A stretch of DNA of 11,505 bases from Emcibacteraceae bacterium (GCA_016763335.1 JAESUD010000204.1:1-11505), one strand, 5' to 3'. Shown: positions 1 to 6,212, numbered from the stretch's first letter. Translations and numbers: made by a program. The notes: generated by a model not told the origin, from the letters alone.

Positions 1-417
1 ATGCTTGATATTCTGACTGGCAAAGCGAACGTTGGCGGCATCGGCGGTTCCGCGCTTTAGAAATCGTTTCATAACTTTTTCAGCGATAATCAGATTTGTT
101 ACTTCGTCATGGAATTTCACGTCAAACCATTCTGTCAACCTTCTGACTTCGGCCCGGGTAGCAGGATCGGTTCCTAGAAAATTTGGCTCATCATTTATTT
201 CTTCAAGATATTCTGTTATCGCACCCACACCGCAAATAGTCGTTCCGTTGTCCTCGACAATAACCGGGACTGTCCCGGCAGGATTTAACAATAAAAATTC
301 ATGACGCCTTTTCCATGGTAGTTCGAGAACAAGCTCAAATTCCATCTCTTTTTCCAACATTGACATGCGGATTTTTCTGGAAAAAGGGGAAAACCAATAA
401 TGGTATAAATGACGCAT
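1..417 (-). CDS. Glutathione S-transferase family protein, FzlA-like, C-terminus cut by window edge
   Basis: The minus strand is open from an ATG at 417 to base 1, giving 139 residues without a stop. The N-terminus carries a thioredoxin-fold GST domain: the SPFSRKIR segment near residues 10-17 occupies the usual active-site loop, and NPAGTVPVI near residues 50-58 holds the cis-proline that contacts glutathione. The start of the helical C-terminal domain follows, with WFDVKFHDEVT. That helix and the following EKVMKRFL segment recall FzlA, the GST-like FtsZ-binding division protein of Caulobacter and relatives. The GST fold is clear; the FzlA assignment rests on remembered motif similarity and is only moderate. 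A generic detoxifying GST is the alternative. AAAGG at 431-435 (minus strand) is a ribosome site at a rather long 13-nt spacing. The gene is divergent from the cation transporter. Confidence 0.85.
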   Translation of the reverse strand, partial: MRHLYHYWFSPFSRKIRMSMLEKEMEFELVLELPWKRRHEFLLLNPAGTVPVIVEDNGTTICGVGAITEYLEEINDEPNFLGTDPATRAEVRRLTEWFDVKFHDEVTNLIIAEKVMKRFLKRGTADAANVRFASQNIKH

Positions 418-514
418 ATTATAATTTAATCCTTTGAGAGCAAAAAGTCATAGTCAAAAGTAAGCCTATATAGTAAAATGAATTTCTTTGTTAGTTTTTA
501 ATTAGGGCTAATTG

Positions 515-1132
515 ATGGCTTGTTGCGACCATGACATAGATGAAGACGATTTGAAGGTAAATAAATTCCGTAATGCTTTATGGATTGTGTTTGTTATAAA
601 TCTTTTAATGTTCGTCGTTGAATTTAGCAGTGCTTTCTTCGCTAACTCGGTTTCATTACAAGCGGACGCCATGGATTTCCTGGCTGATGCCATGACTTAT
701 GGTGTCACATTACTTGTGCTTGGCAGTTCTTTACGGGTAAGAGCCTCTGTTGCAATGCTTAAAGGCATTAGTATGGGGGTATTGGGGATATGGATTTTTG
801 GCAGGACATTCGTTAATGCCCAAGAGGCGATTGTGCCAATGGCGGAAATAATGGGTAGCATTGGGTTAATTGCTCTTGTTGCTAATGTCATCAGTGCATT
901 GCTTCTTTATAAATTTAGAAGCGGTGACAGCAATATGCGTTCGATTTGGCTTTGTTCAAGAAACGACGCCATCGGAAATGTTGCTATTGTAATGGCAGCA
1001 TCCGGTGTATTTGCCATGAATAGTGGCTGGCCTGATTTTATCGTTGCGTCGCTTATGGCAACACTTTCAATGATCGCGAGTTTCCAGATTATCAAACAGG
1101 CCAGTAGTGAGCTTAAAACGGTTAGTCCTTAA
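515..1132 (+). CDS. CDF-like cation efflux transporter lacking the cytoplasmic C-terminal domain
   Basis: The protein is 205 residues with about six hydrophobic helices (roughly 20-40, 50-70, 80-100, 110-132, 152-168 and 172-193), matching the cation diffusion facilitator membrane domain. CDF proteins export Zn, Co, Cd or Fe from the cytoplasm by proton antiport. Helix 2 carries D54-x-x-x-D58, equivalent to the helix-2 aspartate pair of YiiP. Helix 5 carries D151-x-x-x-N155 where YiiP has His and Asp. The protein ends right after helix 6, so the regulatory metal-binding C-terminal domain is absent. The N-terminus (MACCDHDIDEDD) is rich in Cys, His and Asp and could bind metal. ATG 515 is preferred over TTG 512 because AGGG at 504-507 sits 7 nt upstream. 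The substrate cannot be told from sequence. It ends 2 bp from the convergent DUF3126 gene. Confidence 0.85.
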   Translation: MACCDHDIDEDDLKVNKFRNALWIVFVINLLMFVVEFSSAFFANSVSLQADAMDFLADAMTYGVTLLVLGSSLRVRASVAMLKGISMGVLGIWIFGRTFVNAQEAIVPMAEIMGSIGLIALVANVISALLLYKFRSGDSNMRSIWLCSRNDAIGNVAIVMAASGVFAMNSGWPDFIVASLMATLSMIASFQIIKQASSELKTVSP

Positions 1133-1134
1133 AA

Positions 1135-1368
1135 TTAGATGAGTGATGCATCGGCAGCGCTAGGTAGATCCATTTCCAGGATAGCCATTTGAAAAGCGTA
1201 TGATATTTCACCTTCGTCGTCATCGCGGTAAATCAAGCCGATAAATTCGCCGTCAAAATGAACTTCCATACTATCGTCAGTACTTTGGCTACCTTCTAAC
1301 GTAAATTTTTCATTGCCAAATTTATTGTTGAGATATTTTCTAATACGTAATATTTCAGTACGTGTCAT
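1135..1368 (-). CDS. DUF3126 family protein
   Basis: This is a 77-residue acidic protein with no signal peptide or membrane segment. The GEFIGLIYRDDDEGEISYAFQMAILEMDL region matches my memory of DUF3126, a short family of unknown function found in Alphaproteobacteria; that stretch (about residues 40-68) is the conserved core. Its ATG overlaps the TGA of the upstream gene as ATGA (1365-1368), so translation is probably coupled. AAGGA lies 6 nt before the start. It is the second gene of a two-gene minus-strand operon and ends 2 bp from the stop of the convergent transporter, leaving no room for a terminator between them. No function can be proposed. Confidence 0.8.
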   Translation of the reverse strand: MTRTEILRIRKYLNNKFGNEKFTLEGSQSTDDSMEVHFDGEFIGLIYRDDDEGEISYAFQMAILEMDLPSAADASLI

Positions 1369-1970
1369 TGGTATTCCTTAAAAAATGAATTGAGCCGCTC
1401 AATATAGGGGCCGATAATGGTTATATTTTCATTATCAATATAATTAGGATTGTTGAGTAAAGCCATAGATTTTTGAATTTTATTGATGAGGGTTAGTTTT
1501 TGTTCTGCGCTAATAAATTGATTTTTTTCAACATTAGCAAGTTCAGTTTGCATGTTTTCTTTAATAAAATTAATGCTTGGGGCATTATCATCGATAGGAT
1601 TTATTAATTGGTTGGCAGAGTATGCCATCATAATTCTGTCGCCCACGTTGGCCCACTCGCTTGAGTTCAAAAAACCTGCTTTGGTGATGATTAAGTTAAA
1701 TTCTTCAAAGGTTTGATGGTTTTCTAGTGTGGTCAGATTGTCGGTGATAGGTGTAAGACTTAGTGTGTCAGGACTGAAAACCATGGTTTCTTCTTTATTT
1801 TCTTTATCAATGCCGGATTGAAACCTTTCGCTGAGTTGGTGAATTAGAGGCAAAACGGCAATATATTTTTCAATATCATCGTTACTTAGTATGTTTTGGG
1901 CCATTGCGGGTAAAATATTTAAAAAAAATAAAATAAATATTATAGGGGCCTTTTTAAATTCAACCTTCAT
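1365..1970 (-). CDS. Exported protein of unknown function
   Basis: The protein is 201 residues. An N-terminal KKAPIIFILFFLNILPAMA stretch forms a signal peptide with likely cleavage after the AMA at residues 22-24, so the protein is probably periplasmic or secreted. The mature part is polar, predicted helical, and has no cysteine or recognisable catalytic motif; I do not recognise the family. ATG 1970 is chosen over an in-frame TTG at 2000 because AGGA lies 6 nt upstream and the signal peptide then begins properly with MKVEFKK. The stop overlaps the start of the DUF3126 gene by 4 bp, so the two are co-transcribed and probably coupled. The gene is unusually AT-rich with Asn-rich composition (ENxT, NNPNYIDNEN), suggesting fast divergence or local AT drift. 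Confidence 0.75.
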   Translation of the reverse strand: MKVEFKKAPIIFILFFLNILPAMAQNILSNDDIEKYIAVLPLIHQLSERFQSGIDKENKEETMVFSPDTLSLTPITDNLTTLENHQTFEEFNLIITKAGFLNSSEWANVGDRIMMAYSANQLINPIDDNAPSINFIKENMQTELANVEKNQFISAEQKLTLINKIQKSMALLNNPNYIDNENITIIGPYIERLNSFFKEYQ

Positions 1971-2244
1971 CGTAATTCCTTTTAAAATATTTATTTTCAA
2001 CGGGTTAACTAAATAATATATTTAGATGTTAATTAAATTAATCAGCGATTATCACCATAAAGTCAACAGTTTAAGGTAAAAAAAAATATATACAATTTTA
2101 TCATTAAGCTTCGATTTACTATTTGTAATTATAGTCTTAATCACAGATAAGGTTTCCCTGTTAATCAGGTGTAAGTACGTTGAAAATGTGGGGCTTTTCT
2201 ATGAATTTAAATATTTTGTATAAGAACTTTTTAGGAGTAAGATA
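1971..2244. other. Divergent intergenic region, no gene seen
   Basis: This very AT-rich spacer separates the exported-protein operon (-) from the first TonB-C gene (+), so it should hold both promoters. It contains an A-tract near 2080-2090 and a TTGAAA at 2180-2185, but no -10 at normal spacing from that hexamer convinced me. I found no open frame with a ribosome site. The only strong translation signal is the AGGAG just before ATG 2245. Confidence 0.5.
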
Positions 2245-2625
2245 ATGGGTAAGTTGAGTTTAGTAAAAATTATGGCATCAGTTGTAGTAGCAACTGCATT
2301 AACATTCACAGGATTTGTGACATCAGCAAATGCACAGGACATTAGCGGCTGGCAGAAAGCTGTGAACAAAAAGATAGCTAAGAAGCAATCATATCCACGT
2401 GCAGCACTGCGTAAAGAACTTCAAGGCAGAGCTAAAGTTGAAATTAACATCGACCGTGAAGGTAACATCGTTGCTCACACATTAACAGCATCAACAGGAC
2501 ATGATCTTTTAGACAGAGAAGTGCCAAAACTAATGAAGCGCGCTAGCCCGCTTCCTGCGCCACCATCTGAAGTATCAGACAGTCAATTGACTTTTGTTAT
2601 TCCACTAGCATGGGTTCTTGAATAG
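2245..2625 (+). CDS. Secreted stand-alone TonB C-terminal domain protein, copy 1
   Basis: The protein is 126 residues. Residues 1-30 form a cleavable signal peptide ending ANA before QD. Residues ~48-126 match the TonB C-terminal fold: YPRAALRKE, GRAKVEINIDREGNI, the GHDLLDREV helix, and PLPAPP before the final strand. In canonical TonB this domain is tethered to the inner membrane by an N-terminal helix and Pro-rich linker and contacts outer-membrane receptors. Here both the anchor and the linker are missing and the domain should be released into the periplasm. Classic energy transduction is therefore unlikely, and a scaffold, adaptor or receptor-binding role is inferred. AGGAG lies upstream of ATG 2245 and a strong terminator follows. 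A paralog of identical length sits 218 bp downstream. No ExbB, ExbD or receptor gene is visible. Confidence 0.88.
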   Translation: MGKLSLVKIMASVVVATALTFTGFVTSANAQDISGWQKAVNKKIAKKQSYPRAALRKELQGRAKVEINIDREGNIVAHTLTASTGHDLLDREVPKLMKRASPLPAPPSEVSDSQLTFVIPLAWVLE

Positions 2626-2649
2626 TCACTTAATGCATATAATAATTTT

Positions 2650-2682
2650 AAGGGCCTTGAATATTTTCAAGGCCCTTTTTTT
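2650..2682 (+). terminator. Intrinsic terminator of TonB-C copy 1
   Basis: A perfect 11-bp stem (2650-2660 with 2667-2677, AAGGGCCTTGA and its complement) has a 6-nt loop and runs into a T-tract to 2682. It lies 25 bp after the stop. Its core resembles the terminator of copy 2, suggesting gene and terminator were duplicated together. Confidence 0.92.
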
Positions 2683-2772
2683 GTTATGTGATTGTTTTGT
2701 AATGATTTTATAAAAAAATAGATAAAATATTAAAATTAATCGTTTGTATACCTATAGGTTTTAAACAGTATG

Positions 2773-2803
2773 TAATTGCTCGCCCATTGGGATAAAGCAA
2801 TTA
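2773..2803 (+). promoter_or_regulatory. Inverted repeat upstream of TonB-C copy 2
   Basis: TAATTGCT at 2773-2780 pairs perfectly with AGCAATTA at 2796-2803. The 15-nt interior holds a further short CCC/GGG pairing. It lies 40 bp before the start of copy 2 and has no counterpart before copy 1. It could be an operator or a leader hairpin. No T-tract follows, so it is not a terminator. Confidence 0.35.
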
Positions 2804-2843
2804 ATATTTTAAACGTTAAGTAGTATATTTTGGAGATTTAAGA

Positions 2844-3224
2844 ATGAGTAAAGTTAAAGTTATGAAAGTATTTGTATCAGTATGTATGGCGTCAATTATG
2901 GTGTTTGTTGGTTTGACCGGGTCAGTGAATGCCAGAGATATTAATGACTGGAAAAAAGAAGTGGGAATTGTAATTGCAAAAAAACAAGTATACCCACGCG
3001 CTGCATTGCGTAGAGAAATTGAGGGTAGAATTAAAGTTGAAATTAATATTGATCGTGAGGGCAATATTCTAGCACATAATATCAAATTATCATCAGGCCA
3101 TGAAGTGTTAGATAGAGAAGTATCAAAACTAATGAAACGCGTTAACCCGCTTCCAAAGCCACCTGTTAAGGCTAAGGCTAACGAATTGACATTGGTTATT
3201 CCTCTTGCTTGGGAACTTCAATAA
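2844..3224 (+). CDS. Secreted stand-alone TonB C-terminal domain protein, copy 2
   Basis: The protein is 126 residues and aligns to copy 1 without gaps. I count about 72 identical positions (57%), concentrated in the TonB-C domain (IAKKQxYPRAALR, KVEINIDREGNI, LDREVxKLMKR, VIPLAW). The signal peptide (residues 1-30, ending VNA) and the segment at residues ~107-116 have diverged most. Like copy 1 it lacks a retained membrane anchor and Pro-rich linker. GGAG lies about 9 nt upstream of ATG 2844. The terminator of copy 1 lies between the two genes, so they are probably separate transcripts that can be regulated independently. Synonymous positions also differ widely, so the duplication is not recent. 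Function is inferred only at the level of periplasmic TonB-C domain protein. Confidence 0.88.
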   Translation: MSKVKVMKVFVSVCMASIMVFVGLTGSVNARDINDWKKEVGIVIAKKQVYPRAALRREIEGRIKVEINIDREGNILAHNIKLSSGHEVLDREVSKLMKRVNPLPKPPVKAKANELTLVIPLAWELQ

Positions 3225-3274
3225 TAAAAAAGACATAAATAATCATTAAAACTATAATTTTATTGTTTATTTTC

Positions 3275-3307
3275 AAGGCCTTGAAAAGTTTATTTTCAAG
3301 GCCTTTT
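3275..3307 (+). terminator. Intrinsic terminator of TonB-C copy 2
   Basis: A perfect 13-bp stem (3275-3287 with 3293-3305) has a 5-nt loop and is followed by T's to 3307. Its left arm also sits in a 16-bp perfect palindrome (3271-3286), so alternative pairing is possible. It lies about 50 bp after the stop. Confidence 0.88.
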
Positions 3308-3373
3308 CAATTGATAAAACACTCTCTATGCTGCGGTGGTAAATGAATAAGAATTAGTATTTTAGGAGTAGTT

Positions 3374-3922
3374 ATGACAGGGCCTTTGATGCCAATGGCT
3401 ACAGGCGTTTGGCTTGTGGATAATACCAGTCTCAGTTTTTCGCAAATTGCTAAATTCTGTGGTTTACATGAGCTTGAAGTGCAAGGGATAGCTGATGAAC
3501 AGGTAGCAATAAATATAGTGGGGCTTGATCCCGTTTCCAATGGTCAACTTATTTGGAAAGAAATAGAACGTTGCCAGAATGATCAAAAAGCAACTTTGCA
3601 AATTATCATTGATGATGTGCCGGCGAAAACCAGAAGCGGTGGTGCAAGATATACCCCTGTTTCTAAAAGGCAAGATAAACCAGATGCCATTGCTTGGTTG
3701 CTTCGTAATCACCCTGAACTTACTGATGCGCAAATTTCAAAAGTTGTCGGAACAACAAAACCTACAATTACTGCCATCCGCGACAGATCACATTGGAATA
3801 TGAGCAATATTAAACCGGTTGATCCAGTTTTGCTTGGCCTATGCAAGCAGATGGAGCTTGATGAGGTTGTTATAAAAGCGGCGCCGCGCCGCGCCAAAAT
3901 TGAAGATGAGAATACTGAATAG
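3374..3922 (+). CDS. trcR: Cell-cycle transcriptional regulator TrcR (DUF1013)
   Basis: The protein is 182 residues, cytosolic and DNA-binding in character. The opening PLMPxATGVWLVDNTSLSF followed by QIAKFCGLHELEVQGIAD is, as I recall, the signature of DUF1013, an alphaproteobacterial family annotated as TrcR. The N-terminal part (about 18-42) reads as one helix-turn-helix-like unit. A second lies at about 115-137 (LTDAQISKVVGTTKPTI then AIRDR). The C-terminus is basic (AAPRRAK) and then acidic. AGGAG lies 7 nt before ATG 3374. It sits alone between two terminators, so it should be monocistronic. Binding sites and targets cannot be read from sequence. Family assignment is strong by motif; the regulatory role is family knowledge. 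Confidence 0.88.
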   Translation: MTGPLMPMATGVWLVDNTSLSFSQIAKFCGLHELEVQGIADEQVAINIVGLDPVSNGQLIWKEIERCQNDQKATLQIIIDDVPAKTRSGGARYTPVSKRQDKPDAIAWLLRNHPELTDAQISKVVGTTKPTITAIRDRSHWNMSNIKPVDPVLLGLCKQMELDEVVIKAAPRRAKIEDENTE

Positions 3923-3950
3923 ATAAAGATTCAAAATGTAATTACCTAAT

Positions 3951-3982
3951 AAAAAACCCGCTAGAATATAGCGGGTTTTTTT
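3951..3982. terminator. Bidirectional intrinsic terminator between trcR and ydcH
   Basis: CCCGCTA at 3957-3963 pairs with TAGCGGG at 3969-3975 around a 5-nt loop. It is flanked by A6 on the left and T7 on the right, so it can terminate both trcR (+) and the convergent DUF465 gene (-). Confidence 0.92.
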
Positions 3983-4002
3983 GTAGGTAAATTTTGTAAT
4001 TA

Positions 4003-4170
4003 TTATTGCGTTTGCAATTTCGTCATTTCATCTTTTAAAACCAGTTTTTCTCTCTTAAGATCATGCAGTATAGTACTGTCGGGCGCGGGGCGGTTTTCTT
4101 CAGTATGGATTTTATCATCCAACGCCGCGTGTTTTTTTGATAGTGCATCGATATGAGCTTCTGCATGCAT
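4003..4170 (-). CDS. YdcH family protein (DUF465), copy 1
   Basis: This is a 55-residue, mostly helical, charged protein. HIDALSKKHAALDDKI followed by LKREKLVLKDEM is the DUF465/YdcH pattern: two amphipathic helices forming a short coiled coil. The molecular function of the family is unknown. An upstream extension to 4239 is open, but ATG 4170 is preferred because GGAG lies 8 nt upstream and the family normally starts just before this helix. A second DUF465 gene lies at 5155-5376. A possible 47-codon ORF ends right in front of this gene, its stop touching this gene's ribosome site. Confidence 0.85.
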   Translation of the reverse strand: MHAEAHIDALSKKHAALDDKIHTEENRPAPDSTILHDLKREKLVLKDEMTKLQTQ

Positions 4171-4171
4171 A

Positions 4172-4315
4172 TTAAGGTCTCCTGTTTTTAAAATAATTGT
4201 AGGTGGTATTACTGCTATTTGCCTTAAAAGCAAAAGCATGATTATGTAAATGACATGGCGAAATGAATTCGCTGGTAGGAAATGGATTATATTTATTAGA
4301 TGGTGCGGTGGCCAT
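4172..4315 (-). CDS. Possible small ORF ahead of ydcH
   Basis: An ATG at 4315 opens a 47-codon frame ending TAA at 4174-4172, directly beside the ATG of the DUF465 gene (4170). AGGAG stands 5 nt before the ATG, one of the better ribosome sites in the window. The peptide (MATAPSNKYNPFPTSEF at the start, NRRP at the end) is rich in Asn, Phe and His, has no membrane segment, and resembles nothing I know. If translated, it would be coupled to DUF465. The composition is unusual for a protein, and the frame could be a chance opening in AT-rich leader DNA or a leader peptide. Confidence is low to moderate. Confidence 0.35.
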   Translation of the reverse strand: MATAPSNKYNPFPTSEFISPCHLHNHAFAFKANSSNTTYNYFKNRRP

Positions 4316-4526
4316 TTAAACTCCTAGATTAACATAATCACTGTTAGCATGAATTTGTATATTTATTTCATGTATCAGTTCTTTAATTACACCATATTTT
4401 ACTAGGTTTGTCACGAATAACAGGTATAAAATACGTCTATTTTCATGAAATTCATACAAACTGTATGTAAAGGTTGAATATTTTGATATATATAAACCTT
4501 ATTCTTTTTTATGGGTGCAATTTTTC
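4316..4526. other. Divergent spacer upstream of ubiX
   Basis: Apart from the minus-strand promoter candidate, this AT-rich spacer holds a 10-bp palindrome TTTCATGAAA at 4441-4450 and a short inverted repeat CATAC/GTATG at 4453-4467, both within 90 bp of ubiX. They could be operators. No ubiX promoter with normal spacing was convincing. Confidence 0.3.
4386..4414 (-). promoter_or_regulatory. Candidate promoter for the small ORF and ydcH
   Basis: On the minus strand GTGACA (4414-4409) is followed after 17 nt by TGTAAT (4391-4386). This is a reasonable sigma-70-type pair, predicting a start near 4379 and a leader of about 63 nt before the small ORF. Confidence 0.4.
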
Positions 4527-5096
4527 ATGATTAATAATCCAAAACGACTCATCATCGGCATCAGTGGTGCTTCGGGGATAGTATATGGCATAAGGCTGCT
4601 GGAATTTCTTCGTGAATTAGAAATAGAGAGCCATTTAGTTATGTCAAAAGCTGCCGCGGTTACGGCGGGAATAGAAACAAAATTAAAAATTTCTGAAATT
4701 AATAATCTCGCAGATATAGTTCATAAAGTTGATGATATTGGCGCTTCGATTGCCAGTGGTTCATTTAAAACAAGTGGCATGCTGGTTGTTCCTTGTTCGG
4801 TTAAAACCATGTCTGAAATAAATACAGGGGTCACTTCGTCACTTCTTACGCGGGCCGCTGATGTTGTTTTGAAAGAACGGCGTAAGTTGGTTTTAATGGT
4901 GCGAGAAACGCCGCTTCATTTGGGACATTTAAAAACCATGACTTCTTTAACTGAGATGGGGGCCATAATATCGCCGCCAGTTCCGGCACTATATACAAAC
5001 CCGGCAACCATTGATGAAATGATTGATCAAACAATATGCAGATTACTTGATTTGTTTGATATTGAAACAACAAAAATTAAGCGTTGGAAATCTTAG
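4527..5096 (+). CDS. ubiX: Flavin prenyltransferase UbiX
   Basis: The protein is 189 residues, the usual UbiX length. UbiX joins a dimethylallyl group to FMN to make prenyl-FMN, the cofactor of UbiD decarboxylase in ubiquinone synthesis. The N-terminal GISGASG (residues 11-17) is the FMN-binding loop. VVPCSVKTMSEINTG (about 87-101) carries the conserved Cys-Ser, and LMVRETPLHLGHL (about 123-135) contributes active-site Arg and Glu. The PPVPALYTNP segment is also typical. ATG 4527 places the first strand just before GISGASG, as in the family; GTG 4515 is possible but lacks a ribosome site. COQ9 further along acts in the same pathway, while ubiD is not in the window. A second YdcH gene follows after 58 bp and may be co-transcribed. 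Confidence 0.95.
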   Translation: MINNPKRLIIGISGASGIVYGIRLLEFLRELEIESHLVMSKAAAVTAGIETKLKISEINNLADIVHKVDDIGASIASGSFKTSGMLVVPCSVKTMSEINTGVTSSLLTRAADVVLKERRKLVLMVRETPLHLGHLKTMTSLTEMGAIISPPVPALYTNPATIDEMIDQTICRLLDLFDIETTKIKRWKS

Positions 5097-5154
5097 TATA
5101 TAGAATATTTTCTGAGTATTCTTTCAGATATATGTTATATTCTTTAACGTAGAA

Positions 5155-5376
5155 ATGACTAAGCGCGGCATAATGAATATTGACGAAGATGATATATTGG
5201 AGAAAATCCAGCAATTAAGAGTTCAGCACCGGGATCTTGATGATGCAATTTCAGCTCTAATCGAAGCAGGGACGAGTAATATGCTGCAGATAAGGCGGCT
5301 AAAAAAGCAAAAACTTTTGTTAAAGGATAAGATAGCTAAGCTAGACGATGATTTGCTGCCGGATATAATTGCTTGA
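5155..5376 (+). CDS. YdcH family protein (DUF465), copy 2
   Basis: This is a helical, charged protein of up to 73 residues. LRVQHRDLDDAISALIE and IRRLKKQKLLLKDKIAKL match the two DUF465 helices and align in layout with the YdcH at 4003-4170. An in-frame ATG at 5173 (MNIDEDD) would give 67 residues and resembles the family start better. Neither start has a clear Shine-Dalgarno sequence, so the start is uncertain. It is longer at the C-terminus than the first copy, with an acidic DDDLLPDIIA tail. It follows ubiX in the same direction. Its stop is 1 bp from the stop of the convergent GGDEF gene. Molecular function unknown. Confidence 0.82.
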   Translation: MTKRGIMNIDEDDILEKIQQLRVQHRDLDDAISALIEAGTSNMLQIRRLKKQKLLLKDKIAKLDDDLLPDIIA

Positions 5377-5377
5377 T

Positions 5378-6118
5378 TTAGTTACCATCTTTTTTCATGG
5401 ATTGCTTGTGGGTGTACATTTTCTTGTCGGCGTGATCAAGGGCTTGGTCTGGACTTATGCCGGAATGAAGTGGGTAAATTCCATAAGCAATTTTTAGCGT
5501 AATTTCTTTACCGTCAAGCAAAAGCGGATTTTGTTCAAGCTTTTTAAGAATTTGTTGTGCCTTTGCATCAGCATTTTTTTCGCTCGCTTTGGGCAAAATA
5601 ATGCCAAATTCGCCACCACCTAAACGGCCAATTATATCGGAATCACGCAAGCTTGAAATCATGGTTTTTGCAATATGAACGAGTGCTAAATCGCCAGCCT
5701 TATGCCCATATGTATCATTAATTATTTTTAGGTCATTCATGTCGAGAAAAATAAGCGAGCTGTTTATTCCGTAACGATCGGAATATGAAATCATCCTTGT
5801 CATTTCGCGCACGAAAGCACGACGATTTGAAATTTCAATTAAGCTGTCTTGATCAGCAAGTTTTCCCAGTTCGGAGATGCGCCTGTGAGCAATCTCCAGC
5901 TCGTGACGCATGTTATCCACTTCGGCCATCAGGGTCATGATGGCATTTCTTACTTTTGGTGTCATTTCCGTGGACGGGATACCAAGAACGCTTGCAGTAT
6001 CGTCAATATTACGTACAGCTGCGCTACTCGTGACACCGGATGCACCACGGGTTTTTTCAATAGTTTTTCGGCGAATGGGTTGTGCCCTGCCAACGTTATT
6101 GGTGCCTTGTATCTTCAT
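5378..6118 (-). CDS. GGDEF-domain protein with degenerate GGGEF motif
   Basis: The protein is 246 residues, soluble, with no membrane helix. Residues 1-55 are polar and look disordered. Residues ~57-90 form a coiled coil (MAEVDNMRHELEIAHRRISELGKL). Residues ~90-244 form a GGDEF domain: DSLIEISNRRAF, FLDMNDLKIINDTYGHKAGD (D126 equals the first metal Asp), and HADKKMY. GGDEF enzymes make cyclic di-GMP from two GTP. The signature is GGGEF at 167-171: Gly169 replaces the Asp/Glu that binds metal and is needed for catalysis, so synthesis is doubtful. The inhibitory-site RxxD is intact (R158-D161, five residues before GG), so it may bind cyclic di-GMP as a sensor. No EAL domain is present. ATG 6118 is preferred over TTG 6151, with GGA upstream. 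It is divergent from purE. Confidence 0.88.
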   Translation of the reverse strand: MKIQGTNNVGRAQPIRRKTIEKTRGASGVTSSAAVRNIDDTASVLGIPSTEMTPKVRNAIMTLMAEVDNMRHELEIAHRRISELGKLADQDSLIEISNRRAFVREMTRMISYSDRYGINSSLIFLDMNDLKIINDTYGHKAGDLALVHIAKTMISSLRDSDIIGRLGGGEFGIILPKASEKNADAKAQQILKKLEQNPLLLDGKEITLKIAYGIYPLHSGISPDQALDHADKKMYTHKQSMKKDGN

Positions 6119-6212
6119 ATTTTCCGATAATCTTATATATTTATCGTTCAAGCCTAGCGATTAATTTATTAAAAGTTACAGCAAAGATTCAACATCTTGT
6201 AGTTATTCTATC

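Larger units (their letters stand above)
2245..3307 (+). repeat. Tandem duplication of TonB-C gene plus terminator
   Basis: Two direct units, 2245-2682 and 2844-3307, each consist of a 126-codon TonB-C gene followed by a hairpin built on AAGGCCTTGAA / TTTTCAAGGCC. The upstream regions do not look alike. The order and shared terminator core point to tandem duplication followed by long divergence. Confidence 0.7.

Noticed and set aside
32..304. 90-aa plus-strand frame
   Set aside because: It is antisense to the GST frame, which has clear family motifs on the minus strand.
508..1095. Minus-strand frames of about 60 aa
   Set aside because: They are shadows of the transporter gene and have no family resemblance.
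3271..3286. 16-bp perfect palindrome as a protein-binding operator
   Set aside because: It is better explained as part of the terminator hairpin of TonB-C copy 2, although dual use cannot be excluded.
4408..4430. TTGTCA and TATAAA as a ubiX promoter
   Set aside because: The spacing is only 11 nt, too short for sigma-70 recognition.
5849..6164. Plus-strand frames of 84-93 aa
   Set aside because: They are antisense to the GGDEF gene and lack motifs and ribosome sites.
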